Origin: Diospyros lotus
Taxonomy: Eukaryota; Streptophyta; Magnoliopsida; Ericales; Ebenaceae
DNA length: 64,000 bases
Assembly (NCBI RefSeq): GCF_014633365.1
Contig: NC_068352.1
Coordinates: forward strand, 23,407,310-23,471,309
Direction of reading: 5' to 3'
A program made the translations under genes and the position numbers. This document shows, piece after piece, positions 21,301 to 33,300 of the stretch. How positions within the stretch are numbered: the stretch's first letter is position 1; the number at the start of each line of letters is the position of its first letter. Below the pieces are notes generated by a model, which made no database searches, was not told the DNA's origin, and worked only from the letters and a program-made list of their open reading frames with translations.

Positions 21301-24300
21301 GTGCCTTCCACCATTAAATCTACTTCAAGTACGATCCGCTTCAATTGCCGAGGATTTTCGGCTCTGATACCAAATGATAAGTCACTAATATGAGACTTAT
21401 ACAATTAGGGAATGAATTTGGATTGGAGGGAGCAAGACGTTTGAATGATAGGAAGGAGAGTTTAGAGGGAAAGAAGGAAGAGAAATTTGGAGGGAAAGAT
21501 TTATGTTCTATTTCATTTCATAAAAATCCCATCCTCGATATTACATCTCTTTTATAGGCCTTGCATGGCTTCTAACTACCAAGAGCAAGTGGCGCAAGTG
21601 GAGATAGCTGTAACTAATTGGTACAGCTATGGGTTATTACAATAAGAGGCTAATTACAGCTTGCCCCTTCCGAATACTAATTACAATTAAGCCCTTGTTA
21701 ACCCCTTAGGGTCATAACAAAAACCTGAACAAAACAAAGAATGAGATGCTAAAATCCCACCCCCAGTGACAATTGAAATCACTACCAAGCAACAACACAA
21801 AGTTCTAACACTCCCACGTATGAAACAGAGTTCACTGCATTGTTGCCAAAAACATGAGGCAGAGATCACCACAACACTGCAGCCATATGAACAGATTCAA
21901 AAAATGGAACATGATCCCAAAAACCCATTGCTCCCAGATCCACCACACTTGCCCATGAAAAGTGGAATGATGATCGACCTCAAACAAACTTCAATAAAGC
22001 ATTACCTACAAAATCCAACCAGGAGATAAACTCCATAAAACAGGAAGTGATATGATAAAACAATTCTGCCCAAAGCAATCATACATCAACTCACTCCCAA
22101 CCAATTTTAAACAGCATCTTGTTGTAATGTAATCTAACTCATGAGTTCAATTCTGAAAACCAGCTCCCAAAACTGCACACCAAAATCATTTATAAGTTAA
22201 AACTCAGAATCTGCTCTTTCCATCTCAGCCCTTTCTGCTTGAATAGCATGCTCACAAGCAATAATTAAATTCAGAATACTGGAGTCAACCCATCTAGCTG
22301 ACAGTCCCGGAGTTTTGCGAATAAACCAAGTTGCCTCAGCCTCAGCCACTAAATCCAAAGTAACATCCCGGTTCTCCACAGGGCTGCCACCAATCTCCTG
22401 CAACTGGTTTTCATAATTCAGATGGTTTCTATTCTGCCTACCCACCCACCTTCAAAGTAGAGCTAACTTGACTTGGAGAAGACCTATTACAATCAGCCTT
22501 CCTCTTCCCTCTCTGATTAGTAAATCGAATAGTCCTTATCATCCTTCTACTAAATTTGAAGGCAGAAGTCTTATTTTGTGAGGTCCCAATAAGATTAATT
22601 TCCTGATTGCCAAGGTCTCCCTTTTCCAGAAGAAACTTACCGTTAACAAGCTCTGAACCAATACTATTGTGAAAAATCGGACCATCAACTGCTGGAAAGA
22701 TGTTGAGAATCCATATTATTGTAGTAGCTCAGGTGTTGTATATAGTAGTTGTACCAAGCTTAGCTGCTTTGTACATAGCAGTTACAGCAGGTTAGTATAA
22801 ATACTTGTAACCTCTTTCTAAATAGATATGAATCAGTATTTCCCTCCAATCTCTCTGTACCTCTCTTCTTTCTCCCATTTCTGCATATCATTTCACATGC
22901 TTCCTTCAGTATCCAGTCTTATCCAGTCTTAAGTACATTAGTTTAACTAATGAGTTAAAAACCCAATAGGCTTGGCCGCCCAAGAAAACATACATTAACT
23001 AGAAAAGTTACAAGACATTTACAAATTATGCAGGCATCCCAAAAGACATTCATAAATAAATAAGTCCAAAAGATTTGCTTTCAAATATTAAAACATTCAT
23101 GTTGAAAATATAAAAAGACTGCTAAGAAAGCATTAGGCATTTAGATTTGAGCTTGAAGAGTACATGGTTCCCATCGATTGGTAAAAAACTGAGGGAACGG
23201 GATCAAATTCAAGCTAAGTTGAATCCCAAAGAAAGAGTTGCAGGATCCCTTGCACAACAGGAGGCTCCAAATATCTTCAAGAAGCATCATCACGCCTCTT
23301 AATTAAATTTGTTTCAATTTTGGTTTTCCCTAACAACACTAGTAACAGTTCTAGTTTTCTAATGTAACAGCCCATTCTTCGAGAGTGTTTTTCATTGAGA
23401 AATTTGGGGATTTTTTTATAAATCACACCCAAACCCATAAATAAAATTTATTTGTGAAAAATCTGCTTATCGCCCTTAATCTAGCAATTTAAACTAAATT
23501 TTAAAAATTTAGAGATAAATGGAGAGTATCGCACATAATGTAGTCTAGATACCTAAATTGACAAGCAATAACAGGAAAGGTAACGTCAAAGTGAAGTTAT
23601 TACATGTCCAAATTGAGTCTACTCAACTAAAACTGAAGTTATTTGGGGATTTTTTTTTTATCTAAATTTAGTTGCAAAATGATGTCACTAAAACTAGGAG
23701 CATCCATACAAGCACCATAAAGAAGAAAACCATGTTAGGCTAATAAGCAATCAATAATCTATTTTAGCCTTTATATTTATTAGAGAAAACCTCTTTTCTT
23801 AACACGCGCATGTGAGAGTGAGAATGTGCATTAAAATAGGTAGACAGAAGATTCATATGGTAACTTCAAAAGGAAATGTTTAATACACAAATACCTTCAA
23901 TTTGTTAAGATGACTTTTCCAATATAAACGAAATCCTTCGTACAAAATAGGGAAAAAGGTATGCATTAGAAGAATGACAAGAGTTACACCCTGCACAAGA
24001 AGTAGAAGATCACAATAAGGCTATTATGGTGAAGAAACATCCAAATTTAGTTAGGAAAACTTTGGAATTTTGATAATTAGTTCTAAACATAAAGCTATCC
24101 TAGTAGAATAGGCTTTTGACATGTTTTAGCTCCCATATGTCATATTGTCAATATAATGCCAACCATTGCCCTTGCAATGGTTAAGGAGCATTAAATACAC
24201 ATCCATTTTAGGCAATGTATTATATCTTGCTTTTAGGACTAAAACCAACCAATGGAAAATGTTTATACCTAAAAACAAGGTATAATAAATACATATTTTC

Positions 24301-27300
24301 TAAAAATAGTGTGTAGTGAATTATCCATTAGCCTTGCTTATAAATCATCCAGTTTTCAATGGCATATACACATGTAGATATGTGTGTTTGTATTAACATA
24401 GGGATACAAATGTCAATAATAAATACTGAGTATTAGTAAAAATACAAGTGTGGACAACCCTAGTAGGGAGTCAAGTCGTTTTTCATTTCTTATATTCTTA
24501 CATGCTGTAAAGAGCATTTCCTTAATAATAGTGTAATTCAAGATCACACATTACAAGCATATAGTCCATAGGATGGGAATACACAATCATTGCATGTAGA
24601 CAAATTGTCTAAATAAAAGCACCTTAACAGATGAACCACCGACTTAGCACTATGAAACTTAGTGGGATATCCTGTCACTAGTTTCATCTAGCTATGTGTG
24701 ACATATACTCACTACAACTTCAATGGCACCAGTCAACCTCAGAAAAGTTTCAGAGCACAAATCTCACACCACCTATCTCCTTTGTAGTGGTTTCATGTCA
24801 TTTAGAGTACTCATGCTAAGTGAATACTGCATTTTTGGTTTTTTTTTTTAGAGCCTTGCTCTGTGTGTCTAGCATTCAACTATGTGAATGTACTATTTTA
24901 TAGCATACTTTCTTATTAAGTTAGTCAACCTCCCCTGGTGAGTTTAAGACTGGTGATTGTAGTTTTTTTCATCTTTTGGCTGGGAGGAAGTTGAATGAAC
25001 AACTAGCATCCCCTGTGCACGAGGTTATCATCTTTAGCAGATGACATAATTCATGGGAAATATCAAACAATAGATACTTGATTAAGGCAGATGTACTTAC
25101 TGTTTATCTGTTATAAAATTCCATAGAGACACATGTTGAGGCATGTATACATTCAAGGAGAACTGGAGCAGGTTCTACTATTATTTTCTGGCAATTAGAC
25201 TCATATTCATTCTTTTTCTCTTTAATATTTTTAGTTTCAATAGGAAGACAAGTCTTATTGAATACTTTACTATTATTAAGCTAACATACAAGGAGCTAAG
25301 TGCAATTCAACTAGTTTCTTTGAAGTTAGTGAGATGTAGAGACGGTAAGAGCAAATGATGTGATGCAAACCTGTACATAATTTTTATTTTTAATGTGGTT
25401 TTTTTTTTTTTCTTAATGGGGTGGTAGAGGTATTTTGGTAATTTTAAGCTTTTGGGGTATATTTCGGTGTAAGTTAGTTTTTGGGTCTTTTTGTAAGAGC
25501 AAGTCTTTTGTTGGGGTTCCTAAATGATTAGTGAAGTTTAGGATGACACATTTGTAATATAGGAGTTGGCTTCTCTTGGAAGCTTGAGAACTAGTATAAA
25601 TAGAGCTTCTCAGCCACTTTTAATGGACTTTCCAGCATTTTGAAGACAGAAATCTCTGCAGAGAGTTCAGCTCCAAACCATCTAGGGCTTTGAAGATTTG
25701 GAGGCTTGGGTTTCGAGGATTCGACCTTGCATCCATTGTTGTTAAAATCGCGAGTTGACTCGCGCGATTTAACGAGTTTGCGAGTCATCAAGCATAAAAC
25801 GAGTCAACGCACTTATAGGATCGAATTTTGGTAAAATCAAACCCGACTCGCGAGTCAAACATGTAAAATTGGTAAACTCAGTAAACGTGGACTGAGTTTA
25901 TCGAGTCAGTCTTGCGGTGGGTCTGTACTCCAAAAATCAAGCTCTCCCATGGCTTCTCCTACTGCTGCTCCTTCTCAGAACTCTAAACAGCCTATCTGAC
26001 ACATGGAAATAGGTTGACTAGGAGGATCACACATGACACACATCATTGCAGTGGGTCTGTTTCTTCTCCGTGACTCCGTTCTTGTGGCTTTTTTTCTTTT
26101 AGTTGGGTTTTTAGATGATGATGATGATGTCAGGATCTTGGATTCATTAGGGTTGCACTGGCTCTATAGTTTCTGTTTGCTATGTGTACTCCATTCTATC
26201 TCGTCCTCCATTAATATAATTAGTTTTCTGGGTATATTGGTTGTATTCATATTTATTCATTATAGAGAAAAGGAAATGGCCGTTAGCGGATGTGAAGTGA
26301 AGTGAATCTCCCAATCTTTCCATTGGAAAATTAGGAAATGCTTTAGACCCTAAGAATATTTTAAGATTATATTATATTTTGATGTTTCATGAAGTTTAGT
26401 GTAGAATTGACTACTACTTATTTTAGAAAGGGTGACGTGAATAGTTAAGTCTGTTTATTATATTTTAAAAAATTTCAAATGTTTTATAAAAACAAAGTAC
26501 CAAAATAACAATGATGGAGAGTGGGGAAAATAAAATTGGTGAAGATTTGGAAAGTCATGAAGATGAAGGTGAAGATCATGTGGTGCATGACCAAGACAAA
26601 AATGATGATGAAGGCCCATCGAAGCCTTTAGGAGATTCAGAATTGGGTAGTAATGATATTTTTGCTAGCAGTTTTGAACTTGAAGATGACATTAACTTAA
26701 AAGATGTTGATGGTGATGGTGATGGTGATGGTGATAGTCATAACTTGGACTTGAATTAAGATTTAAATATTTCTACTAATGATTTATTTTAGTTTGTATT
26801 TTATGCTTGTAATGACATAATGTAGAAGTTTAACAATGTTTTTTGTTTTTATGACTTAGTATTTTTATTTATATTTAAGAACAATGTTTGTTGATGACTA
26901 TGGTAATGTTTGTTGTTTGGAATTTTGATTATGGATGGATGAATGATGAACTGGTGATAAATGATAGACTTAATATTTAGAAATTTCATATTATTTAATA
27001 TTTTTGAAATAGGTACATGTATATTATTGATAATAAGGATTATGTCATTATAAACATATATTTACATAAATTAAAGGGTATTTTTAATTATTTGTAAAAT
27101 CATAAGATTTTACAATCCAATTTTATGGACTCTCTTATGATCTCACTTAAAATCTCGATTTTAACAACCATGCTTGCAGCGTCTACCAAATCCCTCCATC
27201 ACTGCCATGGGCGTGAGAGGCTAGCAAGAAGTTGTTGCTACTTTGTTGTTCTAGGTCTGAAAATGTGTGATATCAGTTGTTTCAGTGTGCTATTTGTTGT

Positions 27301-30300
27301 CCTGTTTCAGCACTACATCCCTTGTGTTTATCAAAGAAATGACAGTGATGATGAATTTGATCATGTTGGCGAGCAAGGAACAAAATTAATCAGCTATCTA
27401 AAGTTGAAAATGATAGTTCGCGTGACAAAGAAATACTTGGTAATGAAAGGTGTGTGCACAGAAATGAAAGGCCTCAAAGATGGGAAGATCACATTGTGCA
27501 TACCCTACAAAATTCCAAAGAGAGTGATGTCCAAGTGCATATTTCAAAATTTGATAGTGACATGGAATCTGAAGAGTTTTTGGATTGGGTGGAAAGCATT
27601 GAAAGTTATTTTGAGTAGAAAGATGTAGCAGAAGAGGGGTCAGTGAAGTTTGTTGGAGCAAAGCTTTGAGAACAAACTTCTACTTGGTGGAAGCATTATC
27701 AAAATGATCGTGAGAGTAGAGGAAAAAGAAAGCTAGAAGATGGGATAAGATGAAAGAGAAGTTGAAAGCTCAATTTTTTTCCCCAAGATTATGAGCAAAC
27801 ATAAATCAAAGGGTTCAGCACGTGTGAGAGCATGAATGTCAGTGAAGAATACCCAAGAGTTCCACAGGCTGTCAATAAGGTGTAACCTTGCTGAAACTGA
27901 AGCGCAAATGGTTAGTCATTATGTGAATGGCTCAAAATGGCAATACAAGATCAAGCTTGCAGTGGCCTTATACAGTAAGTGATGCCTATCAACTTGCACT
28001 CAAAGTTGAGGTGAAACTTGCACGTAACATTCCTAGAAAGGGAATAGCTGCACCACCCACGCCCCACGCATTCAAGCCAACCTAACAATTATATTGGAAA
28101 GCAATTAAGTGTTTATAATAGTCCAAGTACAGCCTAACAATCAAGGGAAGACAGTGACTAAGTGCTATAGATGCTTTTTACTTGGACATATCTAATGAAT
28201 GCCCAAAAAGAGCTGATAATAGAGTTAATCTTGTCGAAGCTAAAGAAGCTGATTCAACCGTTTTGGCTCATTCAACAGATTCTAAGTGATTCAACTGATT
28301 GTTTCGACCGATTGAATCCTCCAAATCAGCCATGGCACGGATGAAGAACACAGGAAAAGGAAAGGAGAATGCAAGCGGTGCATCCCAACCTCAACCATGT
28401 GCCACGATCAACCTGTTCTCCAACACCCTATCAAAAGGAAAGATTTGAACACGGATTTGACTCTCATGAGGTACTAATTGGATGATTCTTAGATATTCAA
28501 TTTCTAGAGTCGATTAAGTTTCCATACATAAGACACTTTTAAAGTGTTTGGTTGGTGGAATTTCATGACTTTACATAGAGACATCATTGTAGACTTGGTT
28601 ATGTTGAAGAAATAAATAAGATTGGGCCAGGCCTTGAAGATTCCAAGAGATTCATCCATTATCATCTTTCTATTTATTTTGTTATTTTGCTTTTTATTAT
28701 CTTGTATTATTTCTTAGATATCTCTTAGATTATCTTTGTATTATCTTTTAGTGTTGTAATCTAGTCCTAGATAATAGGGTTGTAATCTACTCCTAAATCT
28801 TAGGAGAATTTTGAGGAGAATTCTTAAGAAACATGTTGTATAAATATTTCTTATTCGTATCAATAAAGTGTGTGGGAATACCACTTCCCTTTCTCCTTTT
28901 CTACATGGTATCAGAGCCTCGTTAATAGGCTAGTACAGTAAACCCTAGTGCCTTCATTACACTATTGCTTCAATCTGGTCAAGTGCCTTCATTGCACCAT
29001 CATTGTCGAAGTTGGAACACCTCTGTCTAGCCACTGCCTACCAATACTGCCACCACCATTGGGTTCGTCGTCATTAGATCGGCCGACCACCGAAAACCCA
29101 CCACTGCCGGAGTCTCCATCGCCGCCGTCAATTTTCCTCTAACCCCACGTGCCAACGCATGAAGGGGCGTTCGCCGACATTTCACCTCCAACTAATCCAG
29201 ATCAGCTCTCCGACGTCTGTTTAGTCTACCCCTAGTGTTGAAATCAGTCATGTTTGTGTTCGTGTTCGTGTTCAATTCTCAGCCAGTCCTCTTTGCTTTC
29301 CCTTCGGCCTTAATTGCCATCATTCATGAAGAACACTGGTGAAAGAACACCTGAAGATCAGAAACCAGTGTGACTGCCGGTGTAACTGCTAGTGCGAGTA
29401 CTAGCATTGGAGCAGTAGGAAGCAAGCTACCAGGAATACTACTTTCCTACCGATTGGACGGTAGGAACTATCTTCAATGGGCACAGCTAGTCCAGACCTT
29501 TCTCAAGGGGCGAGGAAAGCTCAGCCACCTTAGTTCCCTTCCATCGGCAACAACAGATCCTACTTTTCAGGTATGGGATGTAGAAGATTCCCTCATTATG
29601 TCAAGGCTATGGAATGCCATGCAACCTGAGATAAGTAGGAATTATATGTTTTTAAGTTCAGCTAAGGAGATTTGGAGGTAGTTAAGCAAACATATTCTAA
29701 ACTACAAGATGCATCGGTTATATATGAAGTAAAAACCAAAGTAAGTAGTACTAAACAAGGGGGGATGACAATCACCGAGTACTACAATTGAATGAATGGT
29801 TTATGGCTGGCATTGGATCAATATCAAAAGATTAAGATGGTGTGTAGTGGTGATACTGCAACTCTTAATCAGATTATGGAAAGGGATAGAATTGTTGAAT
29901 TTTTGGCTGGCCTTAACTCTATTTTTGATCAAGGGTGCAGATTATCAGCCGAGAGCAATTACCATCATTAAATTAGGTATTTGCCATGGTACGTAGTAAA
30001 GAAAACAGATGGGCAGTGATGCTTCAGGGTTCTTACATTGATGGGTCTACCATGATATCAAATAAAGGGGAAGTATCTTGTTCAAAATCTGGAAAAATAG
30101 GTGCTCAAGGACGGTTGAATAACAAAGAAGGGCTTTGGTGTCCATATTGCAAGAAACCTCAGCATACCCAAGACACTTGCTTTAAGCTTCATGGGAAAGA
30201 TGCAGTCCTCAGCAAAATTGGCGAATTTCCAAGAACACCACTAGGCCCCGCACACAATCATATTTATCTCAGAAGGGACAGGAAAGAGGACAAATCTGAC

Positions 30301-33300
30301 AGAATCAAAAGAAAATTTCAGTCCAGACCTCAATCTCCTCAACATTGAAGAGATCACCAAACTGAAATCCTTCTTGAAGACCATACAAAATGATGGCGGT
30401 TGTTCCTTGGCACATCAAGAGCCTTCTGGTAAGACCTCAGGTAATGACTCCCATTCTATATTTTTTTCAGCCTTAAACACTAGTAGGAATGATACTTGGA
30501 TCTTAGATTCCAGAGCTACCGACCACATGACACCTAACTCCGATGTGTTTACCACCTATCAACCCCTAAAGACCTCTAAACAAATCCAAATTGCCAATGG
30601 TACATCAGTTCCCATAATTGGATATGGGAGTGTTTATCTAAGCCCTAACGTCACCATTAACCATGTTCTCCATGTTCCCCAACTATTGGCCAACATTTTG
30701 TCCATCTATCAACTCATCAAAGAACTACACTGCTATGTTGTTTTTTCTACTAACCTGTGTGAGTTTCAGGCAATGAGGACCAGGAAGAGGATTGGGGTTG
30801 CTAGAGGAACAAATGGGTTGTATTGCTTCATAAGGAAGGCTCCTAAAAACCAGTTATCAGTGGCATGCTCTTCTTAGGTGACTGCCAATCATCACCAAAT
30901 CTGGTTGCATCACTATCGCTTGGGACACCCTCCATTCACCTTGTTAAAAACCATGTTTCATAGTTTATTTCATTCTCTAGACCCTAGTTTTTTCATTGCA
31001 ATATATGTGTTATTTCTAAACAACATCGAGTGTGTTACCCAATTAGTAATAAACTCCATCCTATTCCATTTGCATTAATTCATTCTGATGTGTGGGGCCC
31101 TTGCAAGCTTCCTAACTATTCTGGAGCTCGTTGGTTTATATCCTTTATTAATGATTGCACATGCATGACATAGGTTTTTTTGTTAAAAGATAAGGCAGCC
31201 ATCCAAATAGTCCTACCCAACTTCTATAGAATGATAACTACTCAATTTGGAACCCCCATAAAGAAATTTCATACTGATAATGCCCAGGATTATTTCAATA
31301 CTCATTTGCATCGATTCTTTCAACAAAAAGGGATTGTCCATAAATCTTCATGTGTTGATACTCCACAACAAAATGGAGTGGCTGAACGAAAGATAAGACA
31401 TCTCCTCAATGTGGCTCGGGCCCTACTTCATCATCATAGGGTCCCTAAAACTTTCTGGGGGGGGGGGGGGGAGACTGTCCTCACTGCGACTTTTCTCATA
31501 AACCGCATGCCTACTAAAGTTCTAAACCAACAAAGCTCTCTAAATTGCCTCACCACTCACTATCCCGAATCTAACTTCCACACCTCTCTTCCCCTTTAGA
31601 GTATTTGGGTGTGTTTCCTTTGTTCATATTTCCAAACACTCTCGAGATAAGCTTGATCCAAGGGCTGTTAAGTGTGTCTTCCTAGGGTATTCTCCCACAC
31701 AAAAAGGGATATAAATCCTATAATCCTCTCACCCCCAAACTCAATGTTTCTAAAGATGTTACTTTCATTGAAAACACACCCTTCTTTGGCTCATCTCCTG
31801 GTCACCAGGATAAAATGCACTCAACATCCTTTGTCTCACTTTGTGTCATTTGATCGAATGTCTCCTTCTCACAAGAGTTTCTTTCCCATCTTGTCTCAAT
31901 TAAGATTCCTCAAACCCTATCTGAGGTGCTAGAAAGTGAGAAATGGCGGCATGCCATGAATGTGGAAATGGAAGCCCTAGAGAAGAACATAACATGGGAG
32001 GTAGTTGATTTAGCTAAAGAAAAGAAACTGGTTGACTGTAAGTGGGTATTCTCTGTTAAGTATAAGGCGGGTGGATCATTAGAAAGGTATAAGGCCCGAC
32101 TTGTCGCAAAAGGCTATACACAGATATATAGTGTTAACTACCATGATACATTTGCTCATGTTGCCAAGTTGAATACTGTAAAAGTCTTATTATCATTGGC
32201 GGTGAACTTGGATTGGAACTTGTCCCAATTTGACGTAAAGAATGCCTTCTTACATGGGGACCTTGAAGAATAAATCTACATGGTTTGTCCATCGGGTTAC
32301 AATCAATGTGCAAAAGGTAAGGTATGTAAACTTAAAAAGGCTCTCTATGGATTAAAGCAATCTCCTAGGGCCTAGTTTGGTAGATTCTCAAAAGCAATGT
32401 TGTCAATGAGATATAGGCAGAGCCAAGGGGATTATACATTTTTGTGAAACACAAGATCAAGGGGTGTTGTAACACCCCGCTCCAACCGAGGGGCGTTATA
32501 AATGCAGAAAACATCATCATGAATTTCGGGGACATATTTTTTTCCATAAATATATAATATAAGCGTTTGTACGTAAATAGCACACCAAGTAAGTTCCCAA
32601 GAAAGAGAGGTGGGTCACATGGGACACACTTAAATACCAAGTCTTTCCTTAGCCAGAAGTTTCCAAGACATGCACTTCCACTACACAACACTTGAATTCA
32701 TAACTTCTCCGATAATCCCGATTACCTTCTCAGCACATCAAACTTAAGAACATCAAGCTAAGACAGGTAATATCATCATAAAACAAATGCAGAAGCTAAA
32801 TCAAAACCTGATACGATACATAACCGAAATCATCTTATACATAACATCAAAATTGTATCATTGTCTAACATGACATCATCAAAAGGAAATACATATAATC
32901 TAAAACATATGCTACGATCCACCTACAAGTTGTCGTCAATCCTCGACAATTCCTTTCCCTTTGGAACAACTGCTACCACCTGGAACGTTAGAATATTCCA
33001 GGGACAAAAGTCCAACATAAGATGATGAATCATCTAAGCGAGAGTTCAAAAGCATTTTCATGAATGTATGCAAGACATGAAACAACAAAAAATCATGACA
33101 AAACCTGGCCCAAGAGAATCCCACACAGCACTTAACCCTAACCAGAGAAAATGCAATCTCTCTAAAAGCAACACAACCACATTGACACATTGGCACAACA
33201 CAGTTCTACCTTAAGAGGGAGCAACGTTAATGCATGAACCCCGTGAATCACCCTGGGAATCATTACGTTCCCACTCAAAAGCTTACGGAGCACACATAAA

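Larger units (their letters stand above)
16328..21724 (-). mobile_element. Full-length Ty3/gypsy chromovirus in TPC1 intron 4 (16333-21719, with TSDs)
   Basis: LTRs at 16333-16668 and 21375-21719 are flanked by the perfect duplication AAAAC (16328-16332, 21720-21724). The primer site TGGTATCAGAGC is at 21361-21372, and the 3' purine tract is an expanded poly-G (poly-C on plus, 16670-16686). Gag, protease, RT, RNase H and integrase follow in gypsy order, then a chromodomain-like end, which marks the chromovirus lineage. The LTRs differ at about nine positions plus one 9-bp indel. About ten in-frame stops, most looking like transitions, silence it. It lies on the same strand as TPC1. Confidence 0.97.
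25421..28260 (+). mobile_element. Decayed Ty3/gypsy 5' region and Gag, split by a hAT-like element
   Basis: A promoter-like GTATAAATAGAGC at 25594-25606 and the G/T-rich sequence around it look like an LTR; its borders are not resolved. Gag coding resumes after the insertion at about 27172 and continues to a CCHC knuckle near 28170. No RT or integrase follows, so the 3' half is lost. Confidence 0.6.

Noticed and set aside
26033..26305. 90-codon plus-strand frame with hydrophobic stretches inside the hAT-like element
   Set aside because: No known domain and no relation to the transposase-like ends; probably non-coding filler of the element.
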